This document shows positions 1-5,972 of a DNA stretch of 9,546 bases, one piece after another. The notes under the pieces are model-generated. The model was given only the letters and a program-made list of their open reading frames with translations. It was not told the origin of the DNA and did no database searches. The stretch's first letter is position 1. Every line of letters starts with the position of its first letter. The position numbers and the translations under genes are program-made. The stretch is from Pseudarthrobacter sp. (GTDB taxonomy: Bacteria > Actinomycetota > Actinomycetes > Actinomycetales > Micrococcaceae), in NCBI GenBank assembly GCA_013362385.1, contig JABFWC010000031.1:1-9546 (forward strand). Direction: 5' to 3'.

Positions 1-1
1 C

Positions 2-406
2 GTGCTCCTGCTGGCGCTCCTGGCTGCGGGCTATGACGACGGCGGGATCCCCGTCTGGGTTGCGTTGCTCTCGGCGGTCATGATGACGGCCGGGACGCTG
101 TTCGGTGGCTGGCGGATTTCGCACACCATCGGGTACAAGATCACCACGATCGATCCACTGCGCGGTTCCGTGGCGCAGACCTTCAGCGCGCTGATGCTCT
201 TCGTCGGTGCCATCGCCCTGCATTGGCCCATCTCCACTACGCACACGGTCACTGCCGGCGCGCTGGGGGCGGGGGAAAACCAGCATTTTTCGGTAACCAA
301 CCGCTTGCTGGTCATACGGATCCTCTGGATGTGGGCCCTGACCCCGGCCGCGACCTGCGCCCTGGCCTTCGTGCTCGCCTTGGCGCTCTCCCCCGCCGCC
401 GGGTAG
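2..406 (+). CDS. pit: PiT-family inorganic phosphate transporter, C-terminal part (5' end outside window)
   Basis: This is the last 134 codons of a low-affinity phosphate permease of the PiT family, an integral membrane carrier that moves phosphate (usually as a metal-phosphate complex) with an ion gradient. The frame is already open at the left edge, so the GTG at position 2 is simply the first whole codon, not a start. Visible residues include a G-G-W-R-I-S-H-T-I-G-Y-K-I-T stretch followed by D-P-L-R-G, and then a P-I-S-T-T-H-T-V-T-A-G-A-L-G-A-G stretch. The P-x-S-T-T-H motif is the conserved C-terminal PiT signature. Hydrophobic helices lie at about residues 17-36, 60-77 and 103-131. The end of the protein is normal and ends in TAG. 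Another phosphate uptake system, pstSCAB, lies 1.2 kb away on the other strand. The family is clear; the exact paralogue name is not. Confidence 0.9.
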   Translation: MLLLALLAAGYDDGGIPVWVALLSAVMMTAGTLFGGWRISHTIGYKITTIDPLRGSVAQTFSALMLFVGAIALHWPISTTHTVTAGALGAGENQHFSVTNRLLVIRILWMWALTPAATCALAFVLALALSPAAG

Positions 407-418
407 CCCCGCCGTCAC

Positions 419-440
419 GTCCCCGATCCCCTATCGGGAC
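419..440 (+). terminator. bulged stem-loop after the PiT gene, possible terminator
   Basis: The hairpin lies 12 nt after the PiT stop codon. Its arms are GTCCC-(C)-GAT and ATCGGGAC, with one bulged C and a CCCCT loop, giving 8 base pairs. There is no T-run after it, so a classical intrinsic terminator is not shown. Its position fits a transcript end in a high-GC actinobacterium. Confidence 0.35.
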
Positions 441-489
441 CGCATCCCCTATACACCGGAGCTCCGGAGACGTAGATTCGAAAGTACAT

Positions 490-510
490 CCCCGGGCACT
501 GTTGCCGGGG
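490..510 (+). other. second bulged stem-loop in the PiT to Cys-rich gene gap
   Basis: The arms are CCCCGG-(G)-CA and TGCCGGGG around a CTGT loop, 8 base pairs with one bulged G. Between this and the hairpin at 419-440 lies a perfect 12-bp palindrome, CCGGAGCTCCGG, at 456-467. These could end the PiT transcript or form the leader of the gene at 605. The sequence alone does not decide, and GC-rich DNA makes such stems easily by chance. Confidence 0.3.
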
Positions 511-604
511 GACGTGCGTCCGCCGGCCGGGTGCAGGACCGCGGACCGCGCCGCTGCAGCACCACGGCGGCACCGGCTGCACAACGCGGAAAAGAGCAGG
601 CGTC

Positions 605-1012
605 ATGTCGTTCTCGCATTTCCGGCGCCCCCTGCCGCAGCCCCGGCAGCTGCAGTGCGAGGGGTGTGGAACGGAGCACCAGCTGACCATCCACGCCGTC
701 ACCGCCAGTGGAACGGCGGGCGGTGACGTGGTGACGGTCTCCTACACCTGCAATGAGTGCAACGTGTTCCAGGAACACCTGGCGTACGCCTCGGATGTGG
801 CAGCGGCGCTCCGCCACGTCCGCTGGATGGCCCAGGTCGTCATCTTTGGCGACGACTACATCCACTGCGGCTTCCCGATGGAGGAAGCCGGATTCGAAGT
901 CGAAAGGCTCTGCTACCGCATTGCCAATGCCGGAGGCGGTTTCAATGCGGTGTGCCTGCCCACCCGGGTGCTGCGCTGCCACTGCGGGTTCCAGCTGGAG
1001 GTGCCGGAGTGA
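605..1012 (+). CDS. cysteine-rich, zinc-ribbon-like protein of unknown function
   Basis: I do not recognise this 135-residue protein by name. It has nine cysteines: Cys18-x2-Cys21, Cys49-x2-Cys52, Cys88, Cys103, Cys117 and Cys125-x-Cys127. The two CxxC knuckles about 28 residues apart look like a four-cysteine zinc ribbon near the N-terminus. The C-terminal set (His87, Cys88, Cys103, Cys117, Cys125, Cys127) could bind a second metal or form disulfides. There is no signal peptide or membrane segment, so it is probably cytoplasmic. A helical stretch at about 57-78 links the two halves. The start is the ATG at 605, preceded by a purine-rich GGAAAAGAGCAGG (588-600) that is a weak ribosome-binding site. 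Third codon positions are rich in G and C, supporting a real gene. It follows the PiT gene by about 200 bp and converges on the gene at 1145. Function is open; a metal-binding regulator or adaptor is only a guess. Confidence 0.75.
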   Translation: MSFSHFRRPLPQPRQLQCEGCGTEHQLTIHAVTASGTAGGDVVTVSYTCNECNVFQEHLAYASDVAAALRHVRWMAQVVIFGDDYIHCGFPMEEAGFEVERLCYRIANAGGGFNAVCLPTRVLRCHCGFQLEVPE

Positions 1013-1086
1013 CGGTTCCGGACGGTGGCGGTTCCGCCGTACCGCCCTGCGCAGCGAAACCCCGGCTCAACGGGCAGGGACAGTGC

Positions 1087-1115
1087 GTGCGCAACGAGCC
1101 TACGCGTTGACGCGC
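1087..1115 (+). terminator. stem-loop between convergent genes, possible bidirectional terminator
   Basis: The arms GTGCGCAACG (1087-1096) and CGTTG-A-CGCGC (1105-1115) pair over 10 positions, including one G-T wobble and a single bulged A, around an 8-nt loop. The structure sits in the 132-bp gap between two genes that point at each other, where a terminator working in both directions is expected. There is no T-run on either side, so the call rests on position and fold only. Confidence 0.35.
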
Positions 1116-1144
1116 CCGTACGCCCTGCCGCTCGCCGGATGCAG

Positions 1145-1525
1145 CTAGATGGCCGCAAGACCTCCGGGCGACTCCAGGAGCGCGGCCCTCAGCTCCTCCG
1201 GCGTGAGGTTCGCCGCAGCACACAGTTCGTCCTGGGACGCCCCCGCCACGGCGGCCTTCCGCACCGCCTGTACCAAGGACTCCTGCGCGGAATCCAACTC
1301 CCACTGCACCGTCTCCAGATAGGAGCTGGTGCGCCATACGGCAGACAGTACATCGCCGGGGGCCGGCTCCGGGTCAAACAGCGGGTCCGCGTCTTCAAAC
1401 CCCGCTGCAAGGCCGGCGCCCGCGTAGCCCGGGACCGGAAGGTTCGGGTGGGGGAAACGGATGGTGGCCGCATGCGGGGAAACCGTAAGTTGGTGGCTTC
1501 TGGGGCTGCTGGCTGTCTGCGTCAT
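1145..1525 (-). CDS. small helix-turn-helix-like protein of unknown function
   Basis: This is a 126-residue soluble protein that I cannot name. The first 55 or so residues look disordered (rich in Pro, Ser and His, then an acidic Glu-Asp-Ala-Asp-Pro patch). The C-terminal half is helical. It contains V-R-K-A-A-V-A-G-A-S-Q-D-E-L-C-A-A-A-N-L followed by T-P-E-E-L, at about residues 88-113. That spacing matches the helix-turn-helix-like pattern common in small actinobacterial proteins (alanine-rich helix, Gly-Ala-Ser turn, second helix, then Asn-Leu-Thr or similar). An upstream in-frame ATG at 1531 would leave only 2 nt after the AGGAG at 1534-1538. The ATG at 1525 leaves 8 nt, which is normal, so I place the start there. 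Third codon positions are strongly G/C. It lies 94 bp downstream of pstB on the same strand but has its own AT-rich leader. DNA binding is an inference from one segment. Confidence 0.7.
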   Translation of the reverse strand: MTQTASSPRSHQLTVSPHAATIRFPHPNLPVPGYAGAGLAAGFEDADPLFDPEPAPGDVLSAVWRTSSYLETVQWELDSAQESLVQAVRKAAVAGASQDELCAAANLTPEELRAALLESPGGLAAI

Positions 1526-1533
1526 TGGCATAG

Positions 1534-1538
1534 CTCCT
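1534..1538 (-). promoter_or_regulatory. ribosome-binding site that decides the start of the HTH-like gene
   Basis: On the minus strand this reads AGGAG. It is 2 nt from the ATG at 1531 and 8 nt from the ATG at 1525. The second spacing is the workable one, so the protein probably begins Met-Thr-Gln rather than Met-Pro-Met-Thr-Gln. Confidence 0.6.
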
Positions 1539-1585
1539 AAGCTCGGCTTACTACTAGTTATTGAAGTATCTAGTTGAGCGTACTA
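1538..1585 (-). promoter_or_regulatory. AT-rich symmetric leader of the HTH-like gene, possible operator
   Basis: This stretch is visibly richer in A and T than its surroundings. It holds TAAGC-TCG-GCTTA (1538-1550) and ACTAG-N12-CTAGT (1553-1574). The tetramers ACTA or TAGT occur five times in 36 bp (at 1550, 1553, 1555, 1571 and 1582). The first inverted repeat abuts the ribosome-binding site. Such layouts are typical of operators for dimeric regulators, possibly the product of the gene itself. No binding protein or exact promoter can be named from the sequence. Confidence 0.4.
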
Positions 1586-1619
1586 AATCGCGCGGATTAA
1601 GACCAGCAGGAACAACTTC

Positions 1620-2399
1620 CTATCCGAACCGCCCCGAAACGTAGTCCTCGGTGGCCTTCTGCACGGGGTTGCTGAAGATGGTGTGGGTGTCGCCGTGCTC
1701 GATCAGCTTCCCGGGCTTGCCGGTGCCGGCAATGTTGAAGAATGCGGTCTTGTCCGAGACGCGCGCGGCCTGCTGCATGTTGTGGGTCACGATCACCACC
1801 GTGTACTGGTCCTTGAGCTCGTTGATGAGGTCCTCGATGGCCAGCGTGGAGATGGGGTCCAGCGCGGAGCAGGGTTCATCCATCAGGATGACCTGCGGTT
1901 CAACGGCAATGGCACGGGCAATGCAGAGCCGCTGCTGCTGGCCGCCGGAAAGGCCCGAGCCGGGCTTCTCCAGCCGGTCCTTGACCTCGTTCCAGAGGTT
2001 CGCGCCCTTCAGCGACCGTTCCACCAGCACATCGGCCTCGCCCTTGGAGATCTTCTTGTTGTTGAGCCTGACCCCGGCGAGCACGTTGTCCCGGCTGGAC
2101 ATGGTGGGGAACGGGTTGGGGCGCTGGAAGACCATGCCGATGTGGGACCGGACCGCGACCGGGTCCACGCCGGGACCGTAGAGGTTGTCGCCGTCGAGCA
2201 GGACCTCTCCCTCCACGCGCGCACCGGGGATGACCTCGTGCATGCGGTTCAGGGTGCGCAGGAAGGTGGACTTTCCGCAGCCGGAGGGGCCGATGAACGC
2301 GGTGACGGACTTGGCCTCGATGTTGATGCTGACGTCCTCGACGGCGAGGAAATCGCCGTAGTACACGTTCAGGTCCTTGACGTCGATGCGCTTAGACAT
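1620..2399 (-). CDS. pstB: phosphate ABC transporter ATP-binding protein PstB
   Basis: PstB is the cytoplasmic ATPase that powers phosphate import through the PstC-PstA channel. All expected motifs are present in its 259 residues: Walker [10 protein letters not shown] at 37-45, Q-loop Gln92 followed by Arg-Pro-Asn-Pro-Phe-Pro, ABC signature L-S-G-G-Q-Q-Q-R at 150-157, Walker B V-I-L-M-D-E at 170-175, D-loop S-A-L-D at 178-181 and switch His206. The Q-R-P-N-P-F-P and D-E-P-C-S-A-L-D-P forms are typical of PstB within the ABC superfamily. Length is normal for the family. The ATG start has AAGGAA 3-4 nt upstream (plus-strand 2404-2409). It is the last pst gene, 55 nt after the pstA stop. I see no convincing terminator after its stop, so read-through into the gene at 1145 is possible. 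Confidence 0.97.
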   Translation of the reverse strand: MSKRIDVKDLNVYYGDFLAVEDVSINIEAKSVTAFIGPSGCGKSTFLRTLNRMHEVIPGARVEGEVLLDGDNLYGPGVDPVAVRSHIGMVFQRPNPFPTMSSRDNVLAGVRLNNKKISKGEADVLVERSLKGANLWNEVKDRLEKPGSGLSGGQQQRLCIARAIAVEPQVILMDEPCSALDPISTLAIEDLINELKDQYTVVIVTHNMQQAARVSDKTAFFNIAGTGKPGKLIEHGDTHTIFSNPVQKATEDYVSGRFG

Positions 2400-2454
2400 G
2401 GTGTTCCTTCACTTACTGAATAGAAATTGAGTCCGGGGCCGGAGCGGGAATCGC

Positions 2455-3567
2455 TCAGCGGCCGGTTTTGGGGGCGAAGATCCTGGCGATCAGGCGCGCC
2501 ACCAGGTTCAGGATCATCACCAGGATGATCAGCACCAGCGCAGCACCCCAGGCCCGTTGCGAAGACGGATCCGGATTCGAGGGCGAGGTGGGGTTGAGGA
2601 TCTGGGTGTAGATGAACGTGGGCAGCGAGGCCATCCAGCCGCCGAACACGTTGGAGTTGATGCTGGTGGCAAAGCCGGCGGTGACCAGGATGGGGGCCGT
2701 CTCGCCGATGACCCGGGCAATCGCCAGGGTGACGCCGGACGCGATGCCGGAGATCGCCGTCGGAATGACCACCTTGAGGATGGTCCGCCATTTGCGCACC
2801 CCCAGGGCGTACGCTGCCTCGCGCAGTTCGTTGGGGACGATCTTGAGCATTTCCTCGCTGGAGCGCACCACCACGGGGATCATGAGGACGGACAGCGCGA
2901 CGGCGGCCACGGCGCCGGTCTTGGTGCCCGGGCCCACCACCACGAAGAAGAACGCGGCAGCGAAGAGGCCTGCCACGATCGAGGGGATGCCCGTCATGAC
3001 GTCGACGAAGAACGTGATGGCCTTGGCCAGCCGGCCGTCGTGGCCGTACTCCACTAGGTAGACGGCGGTGAGCAGCCCTACGGGGACGGAGATCACGGTG
3101 GCCAGCAACGTGATCTGCACGGTGCCGAGGAGGGCGTGGTAGATGCCGCCCATCACCGGGCCGCCGCTTTCCACGGCTTTGTTGTCGAAGGCGCCCGTGA
3201 CGCCGTTCATGGAGGTGGTGAGGAAGCCGGGGTCGATGAGCCCCGGGATGCCGTTGACCAGCACGGTCCAGATCACCGACACCAGCGGCAGCAGCGCCAC
3301 GAGGAATGAGCCGACCACCAGGCAGGTGGCCAGCTTGTCCTTGGCCTTGCGCGAACCTTCCACGGCCGCGCTCCAGGAGACCAGGCCTATCGCGAACAGC
3401 AGCGCGGAGACCAGGCCCCAGCCGAACGGGTTGAAGCCAAGCAGGGCCATGATGGCCGCGCCGACGATCAGCGCTGCCGCGAGGACGGCGTACGGGGCGT
3501 ACCTGGGCAGCTGGCCCTTGGTGAGCGCCGACCGCTTGCTGCGTACCGGGGTGAGCGTGGAGGTCAT
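2455..3567 (-). CDS. pstA: phosphate ABC transporter permease PstA
   Basis: PstA is one of the two membrane subunits of the Pst phosphate importer. The ABC-permease EAA loop is clear at about residues 249-275 (Arg-Glu-Ala-Ala-Tyr-Ala-Leu-Gly, Gly at 256), the contact site for PstB. Membrane helices are predicted by eye at about 24-43, 50-68, 81-103, 147-172, 192-212, 217-234, 271-295 and 340-358. The 370-residue protein is longer than the roughly 290-300 residues usual for PstA. The extra length is an N-terminal extension carrying the first two hydrophobic segments. Its ATG directly abuts the pstC stop (TAAATG, no gap), with GGGAG 8 nt upstream inside the pstC end. This indicates translational coupling and so equal amounts of the two permeases. 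Confidence 0.96.
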   Translation of the reverse strand: MTSTLTPVRSKRSALTKGQLPRYAPYAVLAAALIVGAAIMALLGFNPFGWGLVSALLFAIGLVSWSAAVEGSRKAKDKLATCLVVGSFLVALLPLVSVIWTVLVNGIPGLIDPGFLTTSMNGVTGAFDNKAVESGGPVMGGIYHALLGTVQITLLATVISVPVGLLTAVYLVEYGHDGRLAKAITFFVDVMTGIPSIVAGLFAAAFFFVVVGPGTKTGAVAAVALSVLMIPVVVRSSEEMLKIVPNELREAAYALGVRKWRTILKVVIPTAISGIASGVTLAIARVIGETAPILVTAGFATSINSNVFGGWMASLPTFIYTQILNPTSPSNPDPSSQRAWGAALVLIILVMILNLVARLIARIFAPKTGR

Positions 3568-4500
3568 TTAGTTGGCTCCCGAGAATTCTTTGTGCTGGGT
3601 GATGACCCAGCGGGCGATCATGTTCACGGCCAGGGTGATGATGAACAGGACCAGGCCGGCGGCGATCAGGGTGCTGACCTTGAGGCCGCTGGCTTCGGGG
3701 AAGTTCAGGGCGATCTCGGCGGCGATGGTCTGGTTTCCTGACTGGATCAGGCTGGCGGTGAGGGCACCGGAGGACAGCACGAGGGCGACGGCCATGGTCT
3801 CTCCGAGCGCGCGGCCCAGGCCCAGCATGACGGCGCTGATGATGCCCGGGCGGGCGAAGGGCAGCACGGCCATCTTGATCATCTCCCAGCGGGTGGCGCC
3901 AAGCGCCAGTGCCGCCTCTTCATGCAGCTTGGGGGTCTGCAGGAAGATTTCCCGGGACAGCGAGGTGATGATGGGCAGCACCATTACGGCCAGGACGATG
4001 CCGGCGGTAAGGATGGTCTTGCCGGTGGTGGATGCGGGGCCTGCGAAGATGGGAAGCCAGCCCATGTTCGATGCCAGCCAGCCGTAGGCCGGTGCAATCT
4101 CTTTGGCGAGGAAGGCAGCACCCCAGGCGCCGTAGACCACGGACGGGATGGCGGCGAGCAGGTCAACGACGTAGCCCAGCCCCGAGGCCAGTCCACGGGG
4201 AGCGAAGTGCGAGATGAACAGCGCCACGCCGATCGCGATGGGGGTGGCGATCACCAGGGCAATAACGGCGGCGATCAGCGTGCCAAGCACGATGGGCCAG
4301 ATGTAGGCGAAGAAGCCCTGGCCGCCCTGGATTTTGCCGGCGGGTGCGGTCAGCGCAGGGATGGCCTGGATCACCAGGAAGAGTGCGACGCCGAACAGGA
4401 CGGCGAGGATCAGGCAGCCCGCGGCCAGCGCGGCACCGGAGAAGACTTTGTCCCCGGCGCGCCCGGCGCCCTGGGTGCTGGTCAGGGGGGTGGCGGTCAT
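3568..4500 (-). CDS. pstC: phosphate ABC transporter permease PstC
   Basis: PstC is the partner of PstA in the phosphate channel. The 310-residue protein has about six membrane helices (near 21-47, 68-97, 108-131, 161-180, 217-241 and 277-298). Its EAA loop is at 194-201 (Glu-Glu-Ala-Ala-Leu-Ala-Leu-Gly), followed by Ala-Thr-Arg-Trp, the PstB docking site. A longer reading from an ATG at 4563 would add 21 residues. I reject it because the ATG at 4500 has GAAGGG with 7 nt spacing, while the upstream ATG lies inside the stem-loop at 4553-4585. The stop codon touches the pstA start. Upstream, 102 nt separate it from pstS. Confidence 0.96.
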   Translation of the reverse strand: MTATPLTSTQGAGRAGDKVFSGAALAAGCLILAVLFGVALFLVIQAIPALTAPAGKIQGGQGFFAYIWPIVLGTLIAAVIALVIATPIAIGVALFISHFAPRGLASGLGYVVDLLAAIPSVVYGAWGAAFLAKEIAPAYGWLASNMGWLPIFAGPASTTGKTILTAGIVLAVMVLPIITSLSREIFLQTPKLHEEAALALGATRWEMIKMAVLPFARPGIISAVMLGLGRALGETMAVALVLSSGALTASLIQSGNQTIAAEIALNFPEASGLKVSTLIAAGLVLFIITLAVNMIARWVITQHKEFSGAN

Positions 4501-4552
4501 TCGACGGCCCTTCAATCGGTTACTGGATGAAACATTCGTGATGCAAAGCCAA

Positions 4553-4585
4553 GTTCCCCGCACTGCCTTCCGGCAGGCGGGGAAC
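4553..4585 (-). terminator. strong stem-loop between pstS and pstC, probable attenuator or mRNA-stabilising hairpin
   Basis: On the transcribed minus strand the RNA reads GUUCCCCGC then CUGCC, a GGAA loop, GGCAG, a bulged U, then GCGGGGAAC. That is 14 Watson-Crick pairs with one bulge, capped by GGAA, a member of the stable GNRA tetraloop class. It begins 17 nt after the pstS stop. The following bases (TTGGCTTTGC) are only mildly T-rich, so it would be a leaky terminator at best. In binding-protein operons such a hairpin commonly protects or ends part of the transcripts, so that the binding protein exceeds the membrane subunits. The fold is seen directly; the role is inferred. Confidence 0.7.
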
Positions 4586-4602
4586 CCGGTTTGGCAGCGT
4601 GG

Positions 4603-5724
4603 CTAGGACTTGACCTTGATCGAGTCGATGGCCTTGCCGGCCTTGGCCGCGAGGTCGGCGGACAGCGGAGCCGACTTGGCGGAATCTGCGGCAGCCTTCT
4701 GGCCCTCCGCGGAAACCACGTAGTGCTCGAAGGCCTTGACCAGGTCAACGGTCTCCTGCTTGTCATAGGTGCTGCAGAGGACGTGGAAGGAGACCAGGAC
4801 GATCGGGTAGGCGCCCGCGATGGTGGTCTTGCGGTCCAGCTTGATCGACAGGTCGTTGGCCGAACGGCCCTCCACCGGCTTGCCGGCGTCGACGGCCTTG
4901 GCGGCAGCATCGGCGGAAATCTTGGTGAACGAGTCGCCAACCTTGATCTGGGCGACGCCCAGCTTGCCGCTCACGGCGGAGTCATCAGCGTAGGTCACGG
5001 CACCGGGGGTGTCCGTCACGGTCTTGACCACACCGGAGGTACCCTTGGCGTTTTCGCCCTGGAGGCTGGCGGGCCAGACACCTGCGGCCTTGTCGGTCCA
5101 GACATCGGATGCGGCGGCCGACAGGTAGTCGGTGAAGTTCTGCGTGGTGCCCGAGTCGTCGGAGCGGTTGACCGGGGTGACCTTGAGGTCGGGCAGGGAG
5201 ACGCCGGGGTTCAGGGCGGCGATGGCGGGGTCGTTCCACTTGGCAACCTGGCCGCGGAAGATCTTGGCCACGGTGGTGGCGTCCAGCTTCAGGTCCGTGA
5301 CGCCGGGGACGTTGAAGGCGACGGCGATCGGGGAGATGTAGACCGGGACGTTGATGGCGCCTTCGGGGCCGCAGACGGTCTTGGAGGAGGCAAGTTCCTC
5401 GTCCTTCAGGTACGCGTCGGAGCCGGCGAACTGGGCCGAGCCATCCAGGATCGCCTTGCGGCCGGCACCGGAGCCGTCCGGGGAGTACTGCACGCTGGCG
5501 CCGGAGTTGGCGGAAGCGAAGTTGGTCTTCCATGCATCCATGGCGGCGCCCTGGGCAGAGGAGCCGATGCCGGTCAGCGTGCCGGTGACCTTGGTGCCGC
5601 CGGCGGACTGGGTGCCGGCAGGAGCGGTGCCGGTGGCGTTGTCTGAACCGCAGGCGGTCAGCGCAAGTGCGCCGGCTGCGATAACAGCGATAGCCGCGTG
5701 GCGGCCGAAGCGGAGTGCCTTCAC
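4603..5724 (-). CDS. pstS: phosphate ABC transporter substrate-binding lipoprotein PstS
   Basis: PstS captures phosphate outside the membrane and delivers it to PstC-PstA. The 373-residue protein begins with a basic N-terminus (Lys2, Arg5, Arg8), a hydrophobic stretch at 10-22 and a lipobox Leu-Thr-Ala-Cys25, so it should be lipid-anchored. A flexible Gly/Thr/Ser/Ala linker spans about 26-44. Ligand-pocket motifs are visible: G-I-G-S-S at 52-56, S-P-D-G-S-G-A-G-R-K at 81-90, A-G-S-D at 100-103, and R-S-D-D-S-G-T-T-Q-N-F at 187-197. Cys118 and Cys317 could form a disulfide. The start is GTG at 5724, with GGAAGGGG 8 nt upstream (plus-strand 5733-5740). It is the first gene of the pst operon, preceded by a candidate PHO box and followed by a strong hairpin. 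Confidence 0.97.
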   Translation of the reverse strand: MKALRFGRHAAIAVIAAGALALTACGSDNATGTAPAGTQSAGGTKVTGTLTGIGSSAQGAAMDAWKTNFASANSGASVQYSPDGSGAGRKAILDGSAQFAGSDAYLKDEELASSKTVCGPEGAINVPVYISPIAVAFNVPGVTDLKLDATTVAKIFRGQVAKWNDPAIAALNPGVSLPDLKVTPVNRSDDSGTTQNFTDYLSAAASDVWTDKAAGVWPASLQGENAKGTSGVVKTVTDTPGAVTYADDSAVSGKLGVAQIKVGDSFTKISADAAAKAVDAGKPVEGRSANDLSIKLDRKTTIAGAYPIVLVSFHVLCSTYDKQETVDLVKAFEHYVVSAEGQKAAADSAKSAPLSADLAAKAGKAIDSIKVKS

Positions 5725-5739
5725 TAGATGTACCCCTTC

Positions 5740-5778
5740 CAGGGTTATTCAGGTGCGGGACAGGGACGGAAAACCCTG
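5740..5778 (-). other. inverted repeat in the pstS leader, next to the ribosome-binding site
   Basis: The arms CAGGGTT and AACCCTG (plus-strand 5772-5778 and 5740-5746) can pair over 7 bp with a 25-nt loop. The downstream arm ends on the first base of the pstS Shine-Dalgarno GGAAGGGG. It could modulate translation. The stem is short and the loop long, so chance is a real possibility. Confidence 0.25.
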
Positions 5779-5810
5779 CAGCGCGATGCGTACTTTGTGT
5801 ACCTTCAAGA

Positions 5811-5816
5811 AAGTTA
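5811..5816 (-). promoter_or_regulatory. candidate -10 element of the pstS promoter
   Basis: The minus strand reads TAACTT, which fits the actinobacterial TANNNT form. A -35 region 17-18 nt upstream would fall inside the PHO-box repeats, as expected for a PhoP-activated promoter that lacks a good -35. Transcription would start near 5804, giving a leader of about 80 nt. Confidence 0.4.
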
Positions 5817-5820
5817 TGGG

Positions 5821-5865
5821 CCGCAGGTAACGGGATGGGCTGCCCAAAGTGAACGGAGGATTAAC
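5821..5865 (-). promoter_or_regulatory. candidate PHO box (PhoP binding site) upstream of pstS
   Basis: On the minus strand four consecutive 11-nt units can be read: GTTAATCCTCC (5855-5865), GTTCACTTTGG (5844-5854), GCAGCCCATCC (5833-5843) and CGTTACCTGCG (5822-5832; shifted by one base it reads GTTACCTGCGG). From memory, the Streptomyces PhoP direct-repeat consensus is G(G/T)TCAYYYR(S)G. The second unit matches it at 10 of 11 positions and the first at about 8. The third is poor and the fourth partial, as is common for distal repeats. It lies about 100-140 bp upstream of pstS and 108 bp from the divergent FUSC start, so it might serve both. PhoP control is inferred. Confidence 0.6.
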
Positions 5866-5959
5866 GGCCGCGAGATTTTCGTTGACAAATGCCGGGTCCC
5901 CATTGCGCGGATCACATCGCAGCCGTAGTGGCTTTACCAGGCAGCGGACCGCCACTGAA

Positions 5960-5972
5960 TAGACTTGAACCC
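5960..5972 (+). promoter_or_regulatory. leaderless-type promoter end of the FUSC gene
   Basis: The sequence TAGACT (5960-5965) is followed by seven bases (TTGAACCC minus its first T) and then the ATG at 5973. No Shine-Dalgarno precedes that ATG. A TANNNT -10 ending 7 nt before the start codon is the usual layout of leaderless actinobacterial genes, where transcription begins at or next to the start codon. No good -35 is evident. Confidence 0.5.

Noticed and set aside
1022..1043. Small inverted repeat around GGCGGTTCCGCC just after the Cys-rich gene
   Set aside because: Only about 4 bp can form with an allowed loop. The stem at 1087-1115 is a better terminator candidate.
1025..1540. 171-codon plus-strand frame overlapping the HTH-like gene
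   Set aside because: It has a basic, Arg-rich translation and no ribosome-binding site. The minus-strand frame has better codon use, an AGGAG site and a plausible fold.
4591..5646. 351-codon open frame on the plus strand opposite pstS
   Set aside because: It is Gly- and Val-rich low-complexity translation opposite a complete, motif-rich PstS.
5882..5887. Perfect TTGACA on the plus strand, a possible -35 for the FUSC gene
   Set aside because: No -10-like sequence lies 16-18 nt downstream (it is GC-rich there), and the leaderless -10 at 5960 is too far away.
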